43,398 nt of DNA from an uncultured Saprospiraceae bacterium (GCA_938022935.1 CALIHL010000107.1:1-43398), one strand, 5' to 3'; shown: positions 25,952 through 34,778, numbered from the stretch's first letter. Notes: a model not told the origin generated them from the sequence alone. Made by a program: numbers and translations.

Positions 25952-26440
25952 ATGAAATATCTGTCAATCGTTCTCTTTTGCTTCTCTTCATTCCTTCTCA
26001 CCGCTCAACCTTCTCAGTCCAATATTCATCGTGTCCTGGGCGAGATCAATCTGGTCAGATCTCAAGGCTGCAAGTGCGGTAAAAAATGGATGCCTCCCGT
26101 ACGCCCTGTAGAATGGAACCCTCAGTTATATAAGGTCTCTAATAAGTATGCTCGTTATATGGCTGCCAATGAACACTTTGACCATGTTTCTAAGAGTGGC
26201 GAAGATCTTGGTGACAGACTTGATAACATCGGTTACGATTGGGCCAAGATAGGAGAGAATCTTGGAGTTGGTTATGATGACTTCTTTTCAGTCCTGGATG
26301 CGTGGAAGAAGAGTCCGTCTCATTGTAAGATGCTGATGGATCCAGATATGACAGATATGGGGCTTTCAAAACACAAGACTTACTGGGTGCAAAGCTTTAG
26401 TAAAGAGCCACTGTCGATAGTCGCCACGTCTGCTCATTAA
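25952..26440 (+). CDS. Exported CAP-domain (SCP/PR-1-like) protein
   Basis: This 162-aa protein has a Sec signal (1-19, ending LLTAQ) and a single CAP domain. Hallmarks are the HFDHVS segment (His75, His78), GENLGVG and the LDAWKKSPSHCKMLMDP stretch with His124, which form the CAP cavity. Two cysteines near residue 40 (GCKCGK) are unusual. CAP proteins are secreted or periplasmic and have diverse or unknown roles. It follows the phosphatase gene at 29 bases. A short CAAAGG/CCTTTG hairpin begins at 26441, just after the stop. Confidence 0.9.
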   Translation: MKYLSIVLFCFSSFLLTAQPSQSNIHRVLGEINLVRSQGCKCGKKWMPPVRPVEWNPQLYKVSNKYARYMAANEHFDHVSKSGEDLGDRLDNIGYDWAKIGENLGVGYDDFFSVLDAWKKSPSHCKMLMDPDMTDMGLSKHKTYWVQSFSKEPLSIVATSAH

Positions 26441-26722
26441 CAAAGGTGGCTCCTTTGATTTAAGTAGAAGAAGGATTTTATTTTTACTGAACACATTACA
26501 ATTTATAATTATCAGTTTAATATTTATCTGATAATTACCATATGCCAATCGTAATATCCTTGTCTTATCTATTACATTTGTTGAACACTTCGGTGTATCT
26601 CCCCCTCTTTTTAATCCCGTTTAGTTTTTAAAAGTTAGATAGGCTGATTCTTCAGGGGATCAGCTATTGACCTTAGGACGTAGATGATATAGTCAGTATG
26701 CGAGTACTGTTAGAGTTATATA

Positions 26723-26757
26723 TGTGTACACTCCCCTAAAAGAGTACACACTTTTTT
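26723..26757 (+). terminator. Terminator-like hairpin in the leader
   Basis: Stem TGTGTA/TACACA (26723-26728 with 26745-26750), extended by CTC/GAG across a CA bulge, then T6 at 26752-26757. It ends about 104 bases before the ATG at 26861, so it could terminate a short RNA or act as an attenuator. Confidence 0.5.
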
Positions 26758-26765
26758 AATCCCTG

Positions 26766-26792
26766 TAGAAGATTACTCATCTTCTATCTTTT
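26766..26792 (+). terminator. Second terminator-like hairpin in the leader
   Basis: Perfect 8-bp stem TAGAAGAT/ATCTTCTA with a five-base loop and a TCTTTT end. It follows the previous hairpin by nine bases. Confidence 0.45.
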
Positions 26793-26860
26793 CAAAAAGT
26801 GCGGTTGCGAAGGCGATCGATGGTTAAAGGACGCTCATTTAATAACCTAAACTTTTTGTC

Positions 26861-29800
26861 ATGCCTATGAGTAAAATCTACTCTTCTATTAGGTGTTTTG
26901 CAGTTATCATTTTAGCCGGTTGTTCTGTAGTTTCCTACGGACAATCCTTAGCTTGTAATGGTGGCGTCAATATCTCGATGGACAATAATTGTGAAGTCGT
27001 GATGGATGCTCGCCATATTTTAAAAGGTGAAGCGCAAAACCCAGATCCGATCGGATATCTTCTAAGTGTGAAGAATCTCGATGGGAGTACACCAACAGAT
27101 ATCTTAGTTTATGATCTTGCTAATAGCGAGTTTTCAGATACTATAGGATCTCAAGGTGAATATCTAAAGTTCCTACATCCGGGAGCCTATACAGTAACGA
27201 TACAAAGGAAGTCCGATGGTGTAAGATGTTGGAGTGATCTTCTTGTAGAAGATAAGCTTCTTCCATTTACAGAAGACTGCCCTTGTGCATCAACTGATCT
27301 TGTGCCAGATGAAGATTGTATCTTTAGTTGTGCATCAATTAATCAAGTTTTAGACAGCCAGACTTTAACAGGTCAGGCTGGTGTCAATCCTGTATTTAAG
27401 GACAACTGTGGAAACACAGGCAGCGTCACTTTTCAAGATGTCTTAAGACAAGATACATCTTGTGGAGGTTGGATCATCACAAGAACGTGGAGATCGCTCG
27501 TGCCTGATGCGAATGGCACTATGGTCAACAAAGATCTGAAGTGTGTTCAAAGATTTATATTTAAAAATATCGGTGTCAGTGCGATCATGCCCCCAAGCAA
27601 TAAGGTGGTCGTAACGTGTGGTATCGATACAGATCCACAGTCGCTCCGTAATTATTTCTCCGATACTACTTATTTTAATAATCCCAATAAAGACACAGCA
27701 TTAGTTAGATCTTATCCTTCACTTGTGGATACACTGCCAGGAGGTAGTCTCGTTTTAAGCAAAATAGGAGAAGGACTCTCTGGTAATACCAATGATGCTT
27801 ATTGCAAGTTAACTGCAAGTTTCACAGATTCGCCAACGATACCATTTTGTGGTGACATAGGATACAAGTTTGTAAGAACATGGCATGTCATAGATTGGTG
27901 TACTAATGAGACGCTGCCACCGCTTACGCAAATTATAAAAGTGATGGATAACGAAGCGCCGACATTTATGCTAAATGATACCATTGCAATATCAAGCACA
28001 GATCCTTGGTCATGTGACGTTGACATTATCGCTGTTAGTCCTGACTCTCTCATGGATAATTGTTCTGCAGCTAACCAGTTAACATGGAAAGCATATGTAC
28101 TTGTTAGCGGAACGAGAATAGAAGCTAACGCCACTAACGGTTATCAACTCAGTGGTATCGGTACTGGTCAATATGTCGTTAACTATGAGGTGACAGACCT
28201 TTGTGGTAACACCGCAACTGATTCTGCAGTGCTGATCATCAAAGATATGATCAAGCCAGTAGCACTTTCTAAAAGACGAGTGAAGGTTACTTTTTCTTCA
28301 TTTCAAGGAGAGTGTGTTGCTAAAGTTTTCACCAGACATATAGACGCTAATAGCTTTGACGCTTGTGATGACGAAGTTGATTTGTCAATTAGAAGATTTG
28401 AGTCAGGAGATGCTTTTGGTCCTTTTGTAAAGTTTCATGGAGATGACTTAACAGATGTTACAGCTGCCGGCGTACCATTTGGTGAGGTGGTTGTGGAGCT
28501 AAAAGTAGAAGATGATTCAGGTAATTTTAATCTTGGTTGGACGACAGTCGTATTAGAAGATAAAGCTACTGATGTGACAACAGTATGTGGGGATACTTCT
28601 GTAAGTGTATCTTGTACAGCTGTACTCGATTCTGTTATTGCTGATTATTTGCCTACTGTTACGCTCAACGGATGTTCTGATCGAGCGCTTCCTGTAGGTT
28701 ATCAAGTAAGATCTAATACCATCTCATCAAGCTGTAACACTGGAGAAGTAGAAGTTGATTACTTTATAGAAGGATCAGCTAATATCATTTGTACAAAAGT
28801 GTTCAACTTTGGAGATAGTGATAGATTGAGTATACAATTTCCAACAGCTGATATAACTGTCGGTTGTGAGGATACTGATTTTGGTGATGTGATCATAACT
28901 GGTGGTAACTGTAACAACGCATTGCCTACTGAGAAGATTACAGAGTTTGATGTACCCGCTGGACTTGGATATTGTAAAAAGATACTGAGAGAGATTACAG
29001 TGATTGATTGGTGTAATTATACACCCAACACAGGAGATACAACTGGTATATATAGATTTGTTCAGACTATCAAAGTTGATGATAACTCTAACCCAATTAT
29101 AGAATGTCAAAGCCAGGAAGTTTCAGCTGGAGCATCTTGTGGCGTAGCTGGTATTATAGTTACGGCAAGCGGTACGGATTTAGGAAGTTGTTCTGAAGCA
29201 CTTTCATGGGAAGCATCTGTTGATACAGATGGTGATGGCAACTATGACTTAGATCTTGATGTAACAAGTGCGAGTGGTGATGACGTATCAGCAACAATAA
29301 CTGCAAGCCTTGCAGTTGGTACGCACAATGTAAGATGGAGAGCGCTCGATGGTTGTGGTAACGGAGATGAAGTTGTTTGTACAGTTAAAGTGATAGACAA
29401 CATAGCGCCCGCGCCACAGTGTGTAACGATAGTATCAACGGCTACTATGAATACTGATGGCTCCGTAACTATCTGGGCAGCAGACTTTGATCCTAACAAC
29501 AGCTCATTAGATAACTGTGGCGGACCATTAACATATAGCTTTAGCGGAGAGGATCGTTCAGCAACCAACAGAACGTTCTCTTGTTCGGATATTGCAGATG
29601 GCATAAGCGCTATCATAGACATGAGATTGTATGTCTGGGATGCAAGTGGCAACAATGACTTTTGTAACGTCCAGCTTAGAATCGACGATAACAACAGTAA
29701 TGCTTGTCCAGATAGCAGTAGTATTAATATGGGTGCATCAAGTCTGATATCAGGTATGATCATCTCTTCTAATGGTGATAGGTTAGAATCAGCAATGGTA

Positions 29801-30952
29801 ACCAACACATCTATGACGACTCAAGCTATTCATGATCAAGCCACTAATGTGGATGGACAATATGCATTTGCGGATAACGCGATGATGTCTGATTATGAGA
29901 TCACGGTAGAAAAGTCAGATGACTACCTCAATGGAGTATCGACACTTGACTTAGTATTGATACAGAGACATATACTTGGATATAGTAGATTTGAAAGTCC
30001 TTATAAGATGATTGCCGCTGATGTTAATAGTGATACAAGGATATCTGCTATTGATCTTGTGCAGCTCCGTAATCTCATATTAGGAAGAACTACAACATTC
30101 CCTTCAGGTCAATCTTGGAAGTTTATAGATGCTTCTCAACAATTAGAAAATGGCGTTGCGCCATGGCCTTTAACAGAAAAGCTTTATGTCCCTCAGTTAC
30201 AAAGTGAGATGCTAAATCAGGACTTCATAGGGATAAAGATTGGTGATGTCAATGGAACAGCAATTGCTAACAGTACTTTGGTTGGTTATGGTAGAAGTGC
30301 AAACCGCCTTGTACTTAATGTTCCTAATAAGGAAGTTAGAAAAGGAGACATACATCAACTCACACTTGACCTAAGCGGTATTAATGATATCTATGGTGTA
30401 CAATTGAACCTTTTATTAAACAAAGGGCAATGGTTAGATGTCAAAAGCAATGATATCTCGTTGAGTGATGAGATGATGTCTATCAATAATGATCAACTAT
30501 TGTTGAGCTGGGCTACTGCAGAAGGAGTTGATGGGGAGCAAACGTTCACATTTATATTCAAAGCCTTAGCTGATGGTATCTTATCTGACTTTGTAAATAT
30601 AGATGCATCAGGATTATCATCTGAGGTATATATGGGGTCTTCGTTAGAAAGACACCAACTTGATATTAATTATCAAGAGGTAGCAGATGTGGATTTTACA
30701 CTTCATCAGAATGTACCAAATCCATTTGATGGAAATACTACAATATCATTCAGCATTGGAAAGCCTGGCGCTGTCGAGCTGTCGATATTTGATGTAACGG
30801 GAAGACAATTGATGTCACAGTCTGAGATCTACGATGCAGGAACACATTCTGTTGATATAGATGAAAACCTTGTAGAACAAAAAGGAATACTTTACTATCA
30901 GATTAGCTTCGATAATAAAGTAGCAACTAAGAAAATGATATCTATAGAATAG
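26861..30952 (+). CDS. Large T9SS-secreted surface protein with HYR-like repeats, dockerin and cohesin-like parts
   Basis: A 1363-aa cell-surface or extracellular protein. A signal peptide (to about residue 28) is followed by an NCEV module (CNGGVNISMDNNCEVVM, residues 32-48) and several Cys-rich Ig/HYR-like repeats spaced by 'DNEAP'/'DNIAP' turns. At about 1026-1080 lies a dockerin-like pair of calcium loops (DLVLIQRHILG ... ADVNSDTRISAIDLVQLRNLI). Residues of roughly 1145-1255 resemble a cohesin or carbohydrate-binding sandwich. The last 85 or so residues are a T9SS sorting domain (NVPNPF..., FDVTGRQL..., ending KKMISIE). Cargo would pass the outer membrane by T9SS and may be anchored by A-LPS. 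Met3 (MSKIYSS) is an alternative start. Confidence 0.85.
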   Translation: MPMSKIYSSIRCFAVIILAGCSVVSYGQSLACNGGVNISMDNNCEVVMDARHILKGEAQNPDPIGYLLSVKNLDGSTPTDILVYDLANSEFSDTIGSQGEYLKFLHPGAYTVTIQRKSDGVRCWSDLLVEDKLLPFTEDCPCASTDLVPDEDCIFSCASINQVLDSQTLTGQAGVNPVFKDNCGNTGSVTFQDVLRQDTSCGGWIITRTWRSLVPDANGTMVNKDLKCVQRFIFKNIGVSAIMPPSNKVVVTCGIDTDPQSLRNYFSDTTYFNNPNKDTALVRSYPSLVDTLPGGSLVLSKIGEGLSGNTNDAYCKLTASFTDSPTIPFCGDIGYKFVRTWHVIDWCTNETLPPLTQIIKVMDNEAPTFMLNDTIAISSTDPWSCDVDIIAVSPDSLMDNCSAANQLTWKAYVLVSGTRIEANATNGYQLSGIGTGQYVVNYEVTDLCGNTATDSAVLIIKDMIKPVALSKRRVKVTFSSFQGECVAKVFTRHIDANSFDACDDEVDLSIRRFESGDAFGPFVKFHGDDLTDVTAAGVPFGEVVVELKVEDDSGNFNLGWTTVVLEDKATDVTTVCGDTSVSVSCTAVLDSVIADYLPTVTLNGCSDRALPVGYQVRSNTISSSCNTGEVEVDYFIEGSANIICTKVFNFGDSDRLSIQFPTADITVGCEDTDFGDVIITGGNCNNALPTEKITEFDVPAGLGYCKKILREITVIDWCNYTPNTGDTTGIYRFVQTIKVDDNSNPIIECQSQEVSAGASCGVAGIIVTASGTDLGSCSEALSWEASVDTDGDGNYDLDLDVTSASGDDVSATITASLAVGTHNVRWRALDGCGNGDEVVCTVKVIDNIAPAPQCVTIVSTATMNTDGSVTIWAADFDPNNSSLDNCGGPLTYSFSGEDRSATNRTFSCSDIADGISAIIDMRLYVWDASGNNDFCNVQLRIDDNNSNACPDSSSINMGASSLISGMIISSNGDRLESAMVTNTSMTTQAIHDQATNVDGQYAFADNAMMSDYEITVEKSDDYLNGVSTLDLVLIQRHILGYSRFESPYKMIAADVNSDTRISAIDLVQLRNLILGRTTTFPSGQSWKFIDASQQLENGVAPWPLTEKLYVPQLQSEMLNQDFIGIKIGDVNGTAIANSTLVGYGRSANRLVLNVPNKEVRKGDIHQLTLDLSGINDIYGVQLNLLLNKGQWLDVKSNDISLSDEMMSINNDQLLLSWATAEGVDGEQTFTFIFKALADGILSDFVNIDASGLSSEVYMGSSLERHQLDINYQEVADVDFTLHQNVPNPFDGNTTISFSIGKPGAVELSIFDVTGRQLMSQSEIYDAGTHSVDIDENLVEQKGILYYQISFDNKVATKKMISIE

Positions 30953-30987
30953 ACATTGTTTTTGAGTTTATTATAAAGCGAACGAGG

Positions 30988-31016
30988 AAAGGGTAGGTCA
31001 TTGACCTACCCTTTTT
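30988..31016. terminator. Terminator between convergent genes
   Basis: Stem GGGTAGGTC/GACCTACCC (30991-30999 with 31003-31011), flanked by AAA/TTT. It ends the 1363-aa gene with a T-run and on the minus strand faces the convergent paralogue 1, where the run is shorter. Confidence 0.85.
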
Positions 31017-31055
31017 CTTTTGGCTAATATTATAAAGTGTACATGTTCTTCTTCT

Positions 31056-31952
31056 TTAAGGTATTATACCTCCAGTATTGTTAGAAGAACTTCGGGTTCT
31101 TGATGGAGTGATTGAAGTCCTTTGAGCGAAATTCACATTTTTTCTTTCTGGAATTTTATGTGATATGTGCTCAACGTTTCTATGAGAGATGTTCTTTTTT
31201 GCTGGACGATCTCTGCGTTTGAATCTTGATTGAGATCGGGTTCCTTTTTGATTATTATCATTATATGCAAGAGTACGGTTCGAGCTTGATTGATCACCTC
31301 TTGACAAAGATCCTTTGGGTTGAGATGTAGAAGTTGTTGTAGAGGGAAGATCAGAGTTTGATCCAAGAGCTACTGTTGCTCCATTGTTATTTTTATTTAA
31401 AGTGGCAAGATGATAAGGATTATTAGTTAAGTCATTGAGACTATAAAGTTGAGCGATCTTTCTAAATCTTTCAGAATCAAAGAAGTTGACACCTAAATCA
31501 TATGCACCTCGGTTGCCTCCATTGATAAAGTCTAAGGCAGAATATCTAAGACATCCTCTTGAGTACATATTACCATAGCCTAAGCTGTTTACAGCTCTAA
31601 TGTTTCCATCAAAGCCATAAGGAATGGCAGGGTTCGATAAAGCAATGCTGCTGATAAAGTAAGACTGTCTAAAGAATATGGCGTAAGAACATTTTTTTAT
31701 TCTCACCGTATATTCGTATGCATCTATCTCATATTCATTCTCGAGGTAGCCTAAATAATTGAGGTGCTCTTTGATGGCCGAAGTGTCTGCGGTTAATTCT
31801 TCAATACGATCTGCTAAAATAGAATCTGGATGATGGGTGGGTGACTTATTTTTAGAACTTTCAATGCCAAAGTTGCTATTCTGTGCATTGATCGTTAGAC
31901 TAATTAAAATGAAAAATAACAATGCTGGAAAATTGATAATTTTCTTTTTCAT
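31056..31952 (-). CDS. Exported acidic-head/basic-tail protein, paralogue 1
   Basis: This 298-aa protein, starting at the ATG 31952, has a Sec signal (MKKKIINFPALLFFILISLT, ending NAQ). It belongs to a family with two relatives nearby. The common core is here YLENEYEIDAYEYTVRIKK and, after it, ALSNPAIPYGF; relatives have DYLDY...EIDAYGFTNRL and EYLSY...PVDAYSYTNRL. The C-terminal third is low-complexity, rich in Ser, Arg, Lys, Asn and Thr, and basic. I prefer 31952 to the upstream in-frame ATG at 31988 because that would extend past the signal. Function unknown; related Bacteroidota proteins are sometimes labelled 'vitellogenin II'. It has the shared upstream element described at 31991. Confidence 0.75.
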   Translation of the reverse strand: MKKKIINFPALLFFILISLTINAQNSNFGIESSKNKSPTHHPDSILADRIEELTADTSAIKEHLNYLGYLENEYEIDAYEYTVRIKKCSYAIFFRQSYFISSIALSNPAIPYGFDGNIRAVNSLGYGNMYSRGCLRYSALDFINGGNRGAYDLGVNFFDSERFRKIAQLYSLNDLTNNPYHLATLNKNNNGATVALGSNSDLPSTTTSTSQPKGSLSRGDQSSSNRTLAYNDNNQKGTRSQSRFKRRDRPAKKNISHRNVEHISHKIPERKNVNFAQRTSITPSRTRSSSNNTGGIIP

Positions 31953-31990
31953 TTCTAAAGTTTTAAAGTAAGTGAAAGGTGTTGACATTC

Positions 31991-32058
31991 TAAATATAAA
32001 GCTGGCATTCTCTTAACTGAGTTAATATTTTTGTCATCCTTCAATTGGCACAAGTTAA
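31991..32058 (-). promoter_or_regulatory. Shared TTAAC promoter element, paralogue 1
   Basis: On the minus strand: TTAAC (32058-32054), 28 nt, TTAAC (32025-32021), 22 nt, TATATTTA (31998-31991, one mismatch to TAnnTTTG). The ATG at 31952 is 38 nt further. The proximal site is also a palindrome TTAACTGAGTTAA (32013-32025). The layout matches paralogues 2 and 3. Confidence 0.65.
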
Positions 32059-32101
32059 AGTGTCTTAAATGATGACCTTGAAACCATCTGTCAGTTCTTT
32101 G

Positions 32102-32151
32102 TAATTAGAAAGAATAGAGCCGCCTTAAGATTGTTACTATCTTTCTAATTA
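32102..32151. repeat. 12-bp perfect inverted repeat downstream of paralogue 2
   Basis: TAATTAGAAAGA (32102-32113) pairs with TCTTTCTAATTA (32140-32151), with a 26-nt loop. There is no T-run on either side. It lies 13 bases past the stop of paralogue 2 and could stabilise a transcript end. Confidence 0.4.
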
Positions 32152-32164
32152 AAGATTCATTTTT

Positions 32165-32401
32165 CTAAGGTCTTCTTGTGGCTCTTGTGGACGTAGAGCT
32201 TGTTGTAGAGCCAGAAGATGTCGACGTAGATCCTCCAGAGTTGTTATTACTGGTTGAATAGGAAGAAGCAGTTGACGAGTTTCTTGATGATGACCTATCT
32301 CTATAAGTTGTGATTCTATAAGGTCTTGAACTTCGTTCTCTCCTTGTCTGTCCATTAGCAAGTGTAGTTCTCCTGGTGGATCCAATCGGGGCGTTTGTCA
32401 T
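32165..32401 (-). CDS. Basic Ser/Arg/Thr-rich tail of paralogue 2, 3' part of a frameshifted gene
   Basis: This frame encodes a 78-residue Ser/Thr/Arg-rich peptide from the ATG at 32401, ending ATRRP like the SSRRP end of paralogue 3. It has no signal peptide. Reading the same frame upstream of the ATG gives further basic, tail-like sequence (KWRQRFNANYQPRSSQTRRDD), open back to a stop at 32483-32485. So the natural continuation is with the preceding fragment, not a separate gene. Its ATG does overlap the upstream stop (ATGA), which also allows coupled reinitiation. The likeliest history is one base lost in the GAAAACAGAAGAAATGG stretch. Confidence 0.55.
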   Translation of the reverse strand: MTNAPIGSTRRTTLANGQTRRERSSRPYRITTYRDRSSSRNSSTASSYSTSNNNSGGSTSTSSGSTTSSTSTRATRRP

Positions 32402-32991
32402 ATCATCCCTACGAGTCTGAGAAGATCTTGGTTGATAATTAGCGTTGAATCGTTGCCTCCATTTCTTCTGTTTTCCCGACTTCTATAAAAGTCATAATCG
32501 GTTACATTACAACCTAAGACCCACTCGCCGGATGCAAAAACAAAAGGCCGATAAGGTGCATAAGGACTGAGAAAGGCTAAGCTACTGTCATAGAGGAAAG
32601 GAGCATTAAATCGTGAGCCAGGGTTAAGAGATGAATATCTCAACAAATCGAAGTAGTTGTATCTTCTTGGCAGACAAAACCCAGATAGTCTTAATCTCAA
32701 AAGTCTGTTGGTAAAACCATAAGCGTCGATTTCAAAACCCTGGCCTTGATAATCGAGATAATCTTCATAATCATCATTATCTGAGGCCTCAGCATCTTCA
32801 GTTTCTGAGTATGATGATAATTCATCTACATCCACAATAAACAGCGTAGATGAGTCCTGGCCTTGTTCATTTGATGCTGCTTCGCTTTCATCAAAGTACA
32901 GATCATCAAATTGGCTGCTCAGGTTGATAGACCCGAAGAAGAGCATGGTCGCTGATAACAAGACATTCTGGTAACAAGTGAACTTGGTCAT
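32398..32991 (-). CDS. Exported acidic-head protein, paralogue 2, 5' part (probable frameshift)
   Basis: A 197-aa frame with a Sec signal ending INLSSQ, followed by FDDLYFDESE, which paralogue 3 shares almost exactly (FDDLYFEESD). An acidic Asp/Glu/Ser/Tyr stretch leads into DYLDYQGQGFEIDAYGFTNRL and an aromatic core. The last 20 or so residues, after RSREN, look unlike the relatives, while an overlapping -1 frame carries the expected Arg/Ser-rich tail (32165-32401). I read this as one gene of about 275 codons broken by a frameshift between 32398 and 32485. It could be a pseudogene, a phase-variable gene or an assembly error. Its promoter matches those of the other two paralogues. Confidence 0.7.
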   Translation of the reverse strand: MTKFTCYQNVLLSATMLFFGSINLSSQFDDLYFDESEAASNEQGQDSSTLFIVDVDELSSYSETEDAEASDNDDYEDYLDYQGQGFEIDAYGFTNRLLRLRLSGFCLPRRYNYFDLLRYSSLNPGSRFNAPFLYDSSLAFLSPYAPYRPFVFASGEWVLGCNVTDYDFYRSRENRRNGGNDSTLIINQDLLRLVGMI

Positions 32992-33031
32992 GTGCTGTTA
33001 GATTTAATTGCTGTGATTGAAGTATTCTCTT

Positions 33032-33099
33032 CAAACTTATTCAGCAATTCACCAAATCACGGTTAAGATCCTGTTAATTCGCGTTTTAACAATGGTTAA
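33032..33099 (-). promoter_or_regulatory. Shared TTAAC promoter element, paralogue 2
   Basis: On the minus strand: TTAAC (33099-33095), 28 nt, TTAAC (33066-33062), 22 nt, TAAGTTTG (33039-33032), an exact -7 consensus, then 40 nt to the ATG at 32991. A third TTAAC (33077-33073) sits 11 nt from the proximal copy. The distal copy forms TTAAC-N4-GTTAA (33086-33099). Confidence 0.72.
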
Positions 33100-33145
33100 T
33101 TGTTAGTAACTACAGATCAAAAGCCCTAAAATCTTTAAAATCGAC

Positions 33146-34642
33146 CTAAAGCTTGTAGCCAAGTGTCACAGTCATGATTGTACGATTATTATCGATATCG
33201 ATGAAAGGCTCTGGATCTCTGTCTAATAATCTATATGGACTATAGTTGGTGCCAAAAGATCTTAATGTATATGCAACATCAACATAGTACCTGTTGGCTC
33301 TATAACCAAGGCCTACACTGTAGCTTGGACTAACTTCTATGATTGAGTTGTCACTAAATGGACTAGATGGCAGAGCAACGCCTAATCGAGCGCGAAGCAT
33401 CTTGTATGCAAGCTCTGTCCCTGCCCTTATATTGACCGCTGAACCAAAAAAATTGTCTACGTCTTCATTGAGATCATCTTCAAAAAACTGATCAAGAGGA
33501 TCTGTGGAATTTGCGGTTAGGTTAAATGAAGCACTGTTGTACTTTACATATTCTACTTCTCCACTCACAAAACCTTTTAGATCTCCAAAGGAGTATAAAT
33601 AACCAAGTCCAGCAAGTGCTCGCCAAGGCCCAGAGATCTGATACTCAAACTCACTAATTGGGCTTTGTGCTGTTGAGCTTTGCGTATTCCCATCTTCTGT
33701 GAAAGTATAAGCGATATCTGTATCAAACTCATCTGTCAATAAGAAGTATGATTGAGAGTGGATAGCAGCTCCTACTCGAAGACGTGGTGTTACTTTATAG
33801 ATTACTCCGAGTTTAAGATTAAAGCCTACACCAGAGGTTTTTAAGTTTTGATTAAAACCTATCTCATCAAAGAAGTCAACATTGTTATTAGGATCTGATT
33901 CAGTGTATCTTTTTGTTTCTGAGTATGAAGCAAATGGAAAACCTAGAGTAGCGCCCCACGAAAGTTTATTCTTAATGTTCGATCCGATGCTGATGAAGAC
34001 TTCGTTGAGCGATCCTGTTCTTTCGATTACTTCATTCTTTTGAACTCTTTCTGATAGTGTAACAAAATCACTTAAGTACGATCCGTCTTCTTCTGGATCA
34101 AATATCGCTTCTGCGTCATATGCTAAGCCTGCTTCGAAGTCTCCTAGTTCGTTTAATGTTCTTCCTTCGGCTTGTTCTAAGAACCTTTGAAGTATCGTTC
34201 CTGAAGTTGTTCCTCCGTATTCTATAGTTTCTTTGTAGTTGGCGATCTGATTATATCCTATCGCAAGATTAAAAGTACGTGTGTCAAATGAAGGTGGATC
34301 ATAATGAAAAACGGCAGCTATATTGCCCAGTCCTATCTGCGACTCTGATAGATCGTTAATCAAGCCTTCTTGGCTATCAAGTAGCTCAGCGCTATTCTGC
34401 GTGTTGAATGAATTGAGTGTGGCAGTTATCTCTGACTTGCGAAACTCTGCTATGCCTGCAGGATTGATACTGGCGACTGATACATCAGCTCCTAAAGGAG
34501 AGAAGGCCCCAGAAACTCCGGCAAATCTTGCAGTGCTATTATAGTTGTGAATGGATAGTCTTAAGGCGTCATCTAAAGTTTGTGCAGATGTGTAACTCAA
34601 GCTTAGTATAAGAATAGATAGGATGAAGGTTAATCTCACCAT
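33146..34642 (-). CDS. FadL/TodX-like outer-membrane transport protein (OMPP1 family)
   Basis: A 498-aa outer-membrane protein with a Sec signal (to about residue 20, SYTSAQ). The mature N-terminus (TLDDALRLSIHNYNSTARFAGVSGAFSPLGADVSVASINPAGIAEF) contains the 'NPAG' hatch-like region of FadL homologues. The remainder is amphipathic strands, ending NNRTIMTVTLGYKL with a membrane-targeting last strand. FadL proteins move hydrophobic compounds across the outer membrane, and the Bacteroidota members have unknown cargo. It lies between paralogues 2 and 3 on the same strand. The shared TTAAC promoter element is absent in front of it. Confidence 0.85.
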   Translation of the reverse strand: MVRLTFILSILILSLSYTSAQTLDDALRLSIHNYNSTARFAGVSGAFSPLGADVSVASINPAGIAEFRKSEITATLNSFNTQNSAELLDSQEGLINDLSESQIGLGNIAAVFHYDPPSFDTRTFNLAIGYNQIANYKETIEYGGTTSGTILQRFLEQAEGRTLNELGDFEAGLAYDAEAIFDPEEDGSYLSDFVTLSERVQKNEVIERTGSLNEVFISIGSNIKNKLSWGATLGFPFASYSETKRYTESDPNNNVDFFDEIGFNQNLKTSGVGFNLKLGVIYKVTPRLRVGAAIHSQSYFLLTDEFDTDIAYTFTEDGNTQSSTAQSPISEFEYQISGPWRALAGLGYLYSFGDLKGFVSGEVEYVKYNSASFNLTANSTDPLDQFFEDDLNEDVDNFFGSAVNIRAGTELAYKMLRARLGVALPSSPFSDNSIIEVSPSYSVGLGYRANRYYVDVAYTLRSFGTNYSPYRLLDRDPEPFIDIDNNRTIMTVTLGYKL

Positions 34643-34720
34643 AGTAAAGCAGTATGTGATTTTGTAATTAGGAGGGACAATTTATGTCCTTTTTGATGCA
34701 TCGAGGATATGGACAGAGCA

Positions 34721-34761
34721 AAAAAAATGGGTGATCGCTTTGTTTCGCTACCACCCATTTT
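34721..34761 (-). terminator. Terminator of paralogue 3
   Basis: On the minus strand AAAATGGGTG / CACCCATTTT (34752-34761 with 34724-34733) followed by a T-run (at least seven). The 18-base loop is long. It lies 17 bases after the stop of paralogue 3. Confidence 0.75.
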
Positions 34762-34778
34762 CTGATATTTTGTTAGAC

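Larger units (their letters stand above)
26506..26792 (+). promoter_or_regulatory. Hairpin-rich leader upstream of the 1363-aa surface protein
   Basis: Five inverted repeats lie in 287 bases of a 420-base gap that holds no open frame. They are: TAATTATCAG/CTGATAATTA (26506-26537); ACAC-TTCG-GTGT, a UUCG tetraloop (26585-26596), followed by a C/T-rich CTCTTTTT; GCTGAT/ATCAGC (26643-26664); TGTGTA/TACACA with CTC/GAG (26723-26750) and a T6 run; and TAGAAGAT/ATCTTCTA (26766-26786) with a U-rich end. A TACATTTG box (26573-26580) fits the -7 consensus. This may be a small RNA, an attenuator or stacked transcript ends. Confidence 0.45.

Noticed and set aside
29242..29808. 188-codon minus-strand frame inside the large T9SS cargo gene
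   Set aside because: It lies antisense to a clearly coding region with strong domain evidence, and its composition is that of a mirrored repeat-rich gene with no motif.
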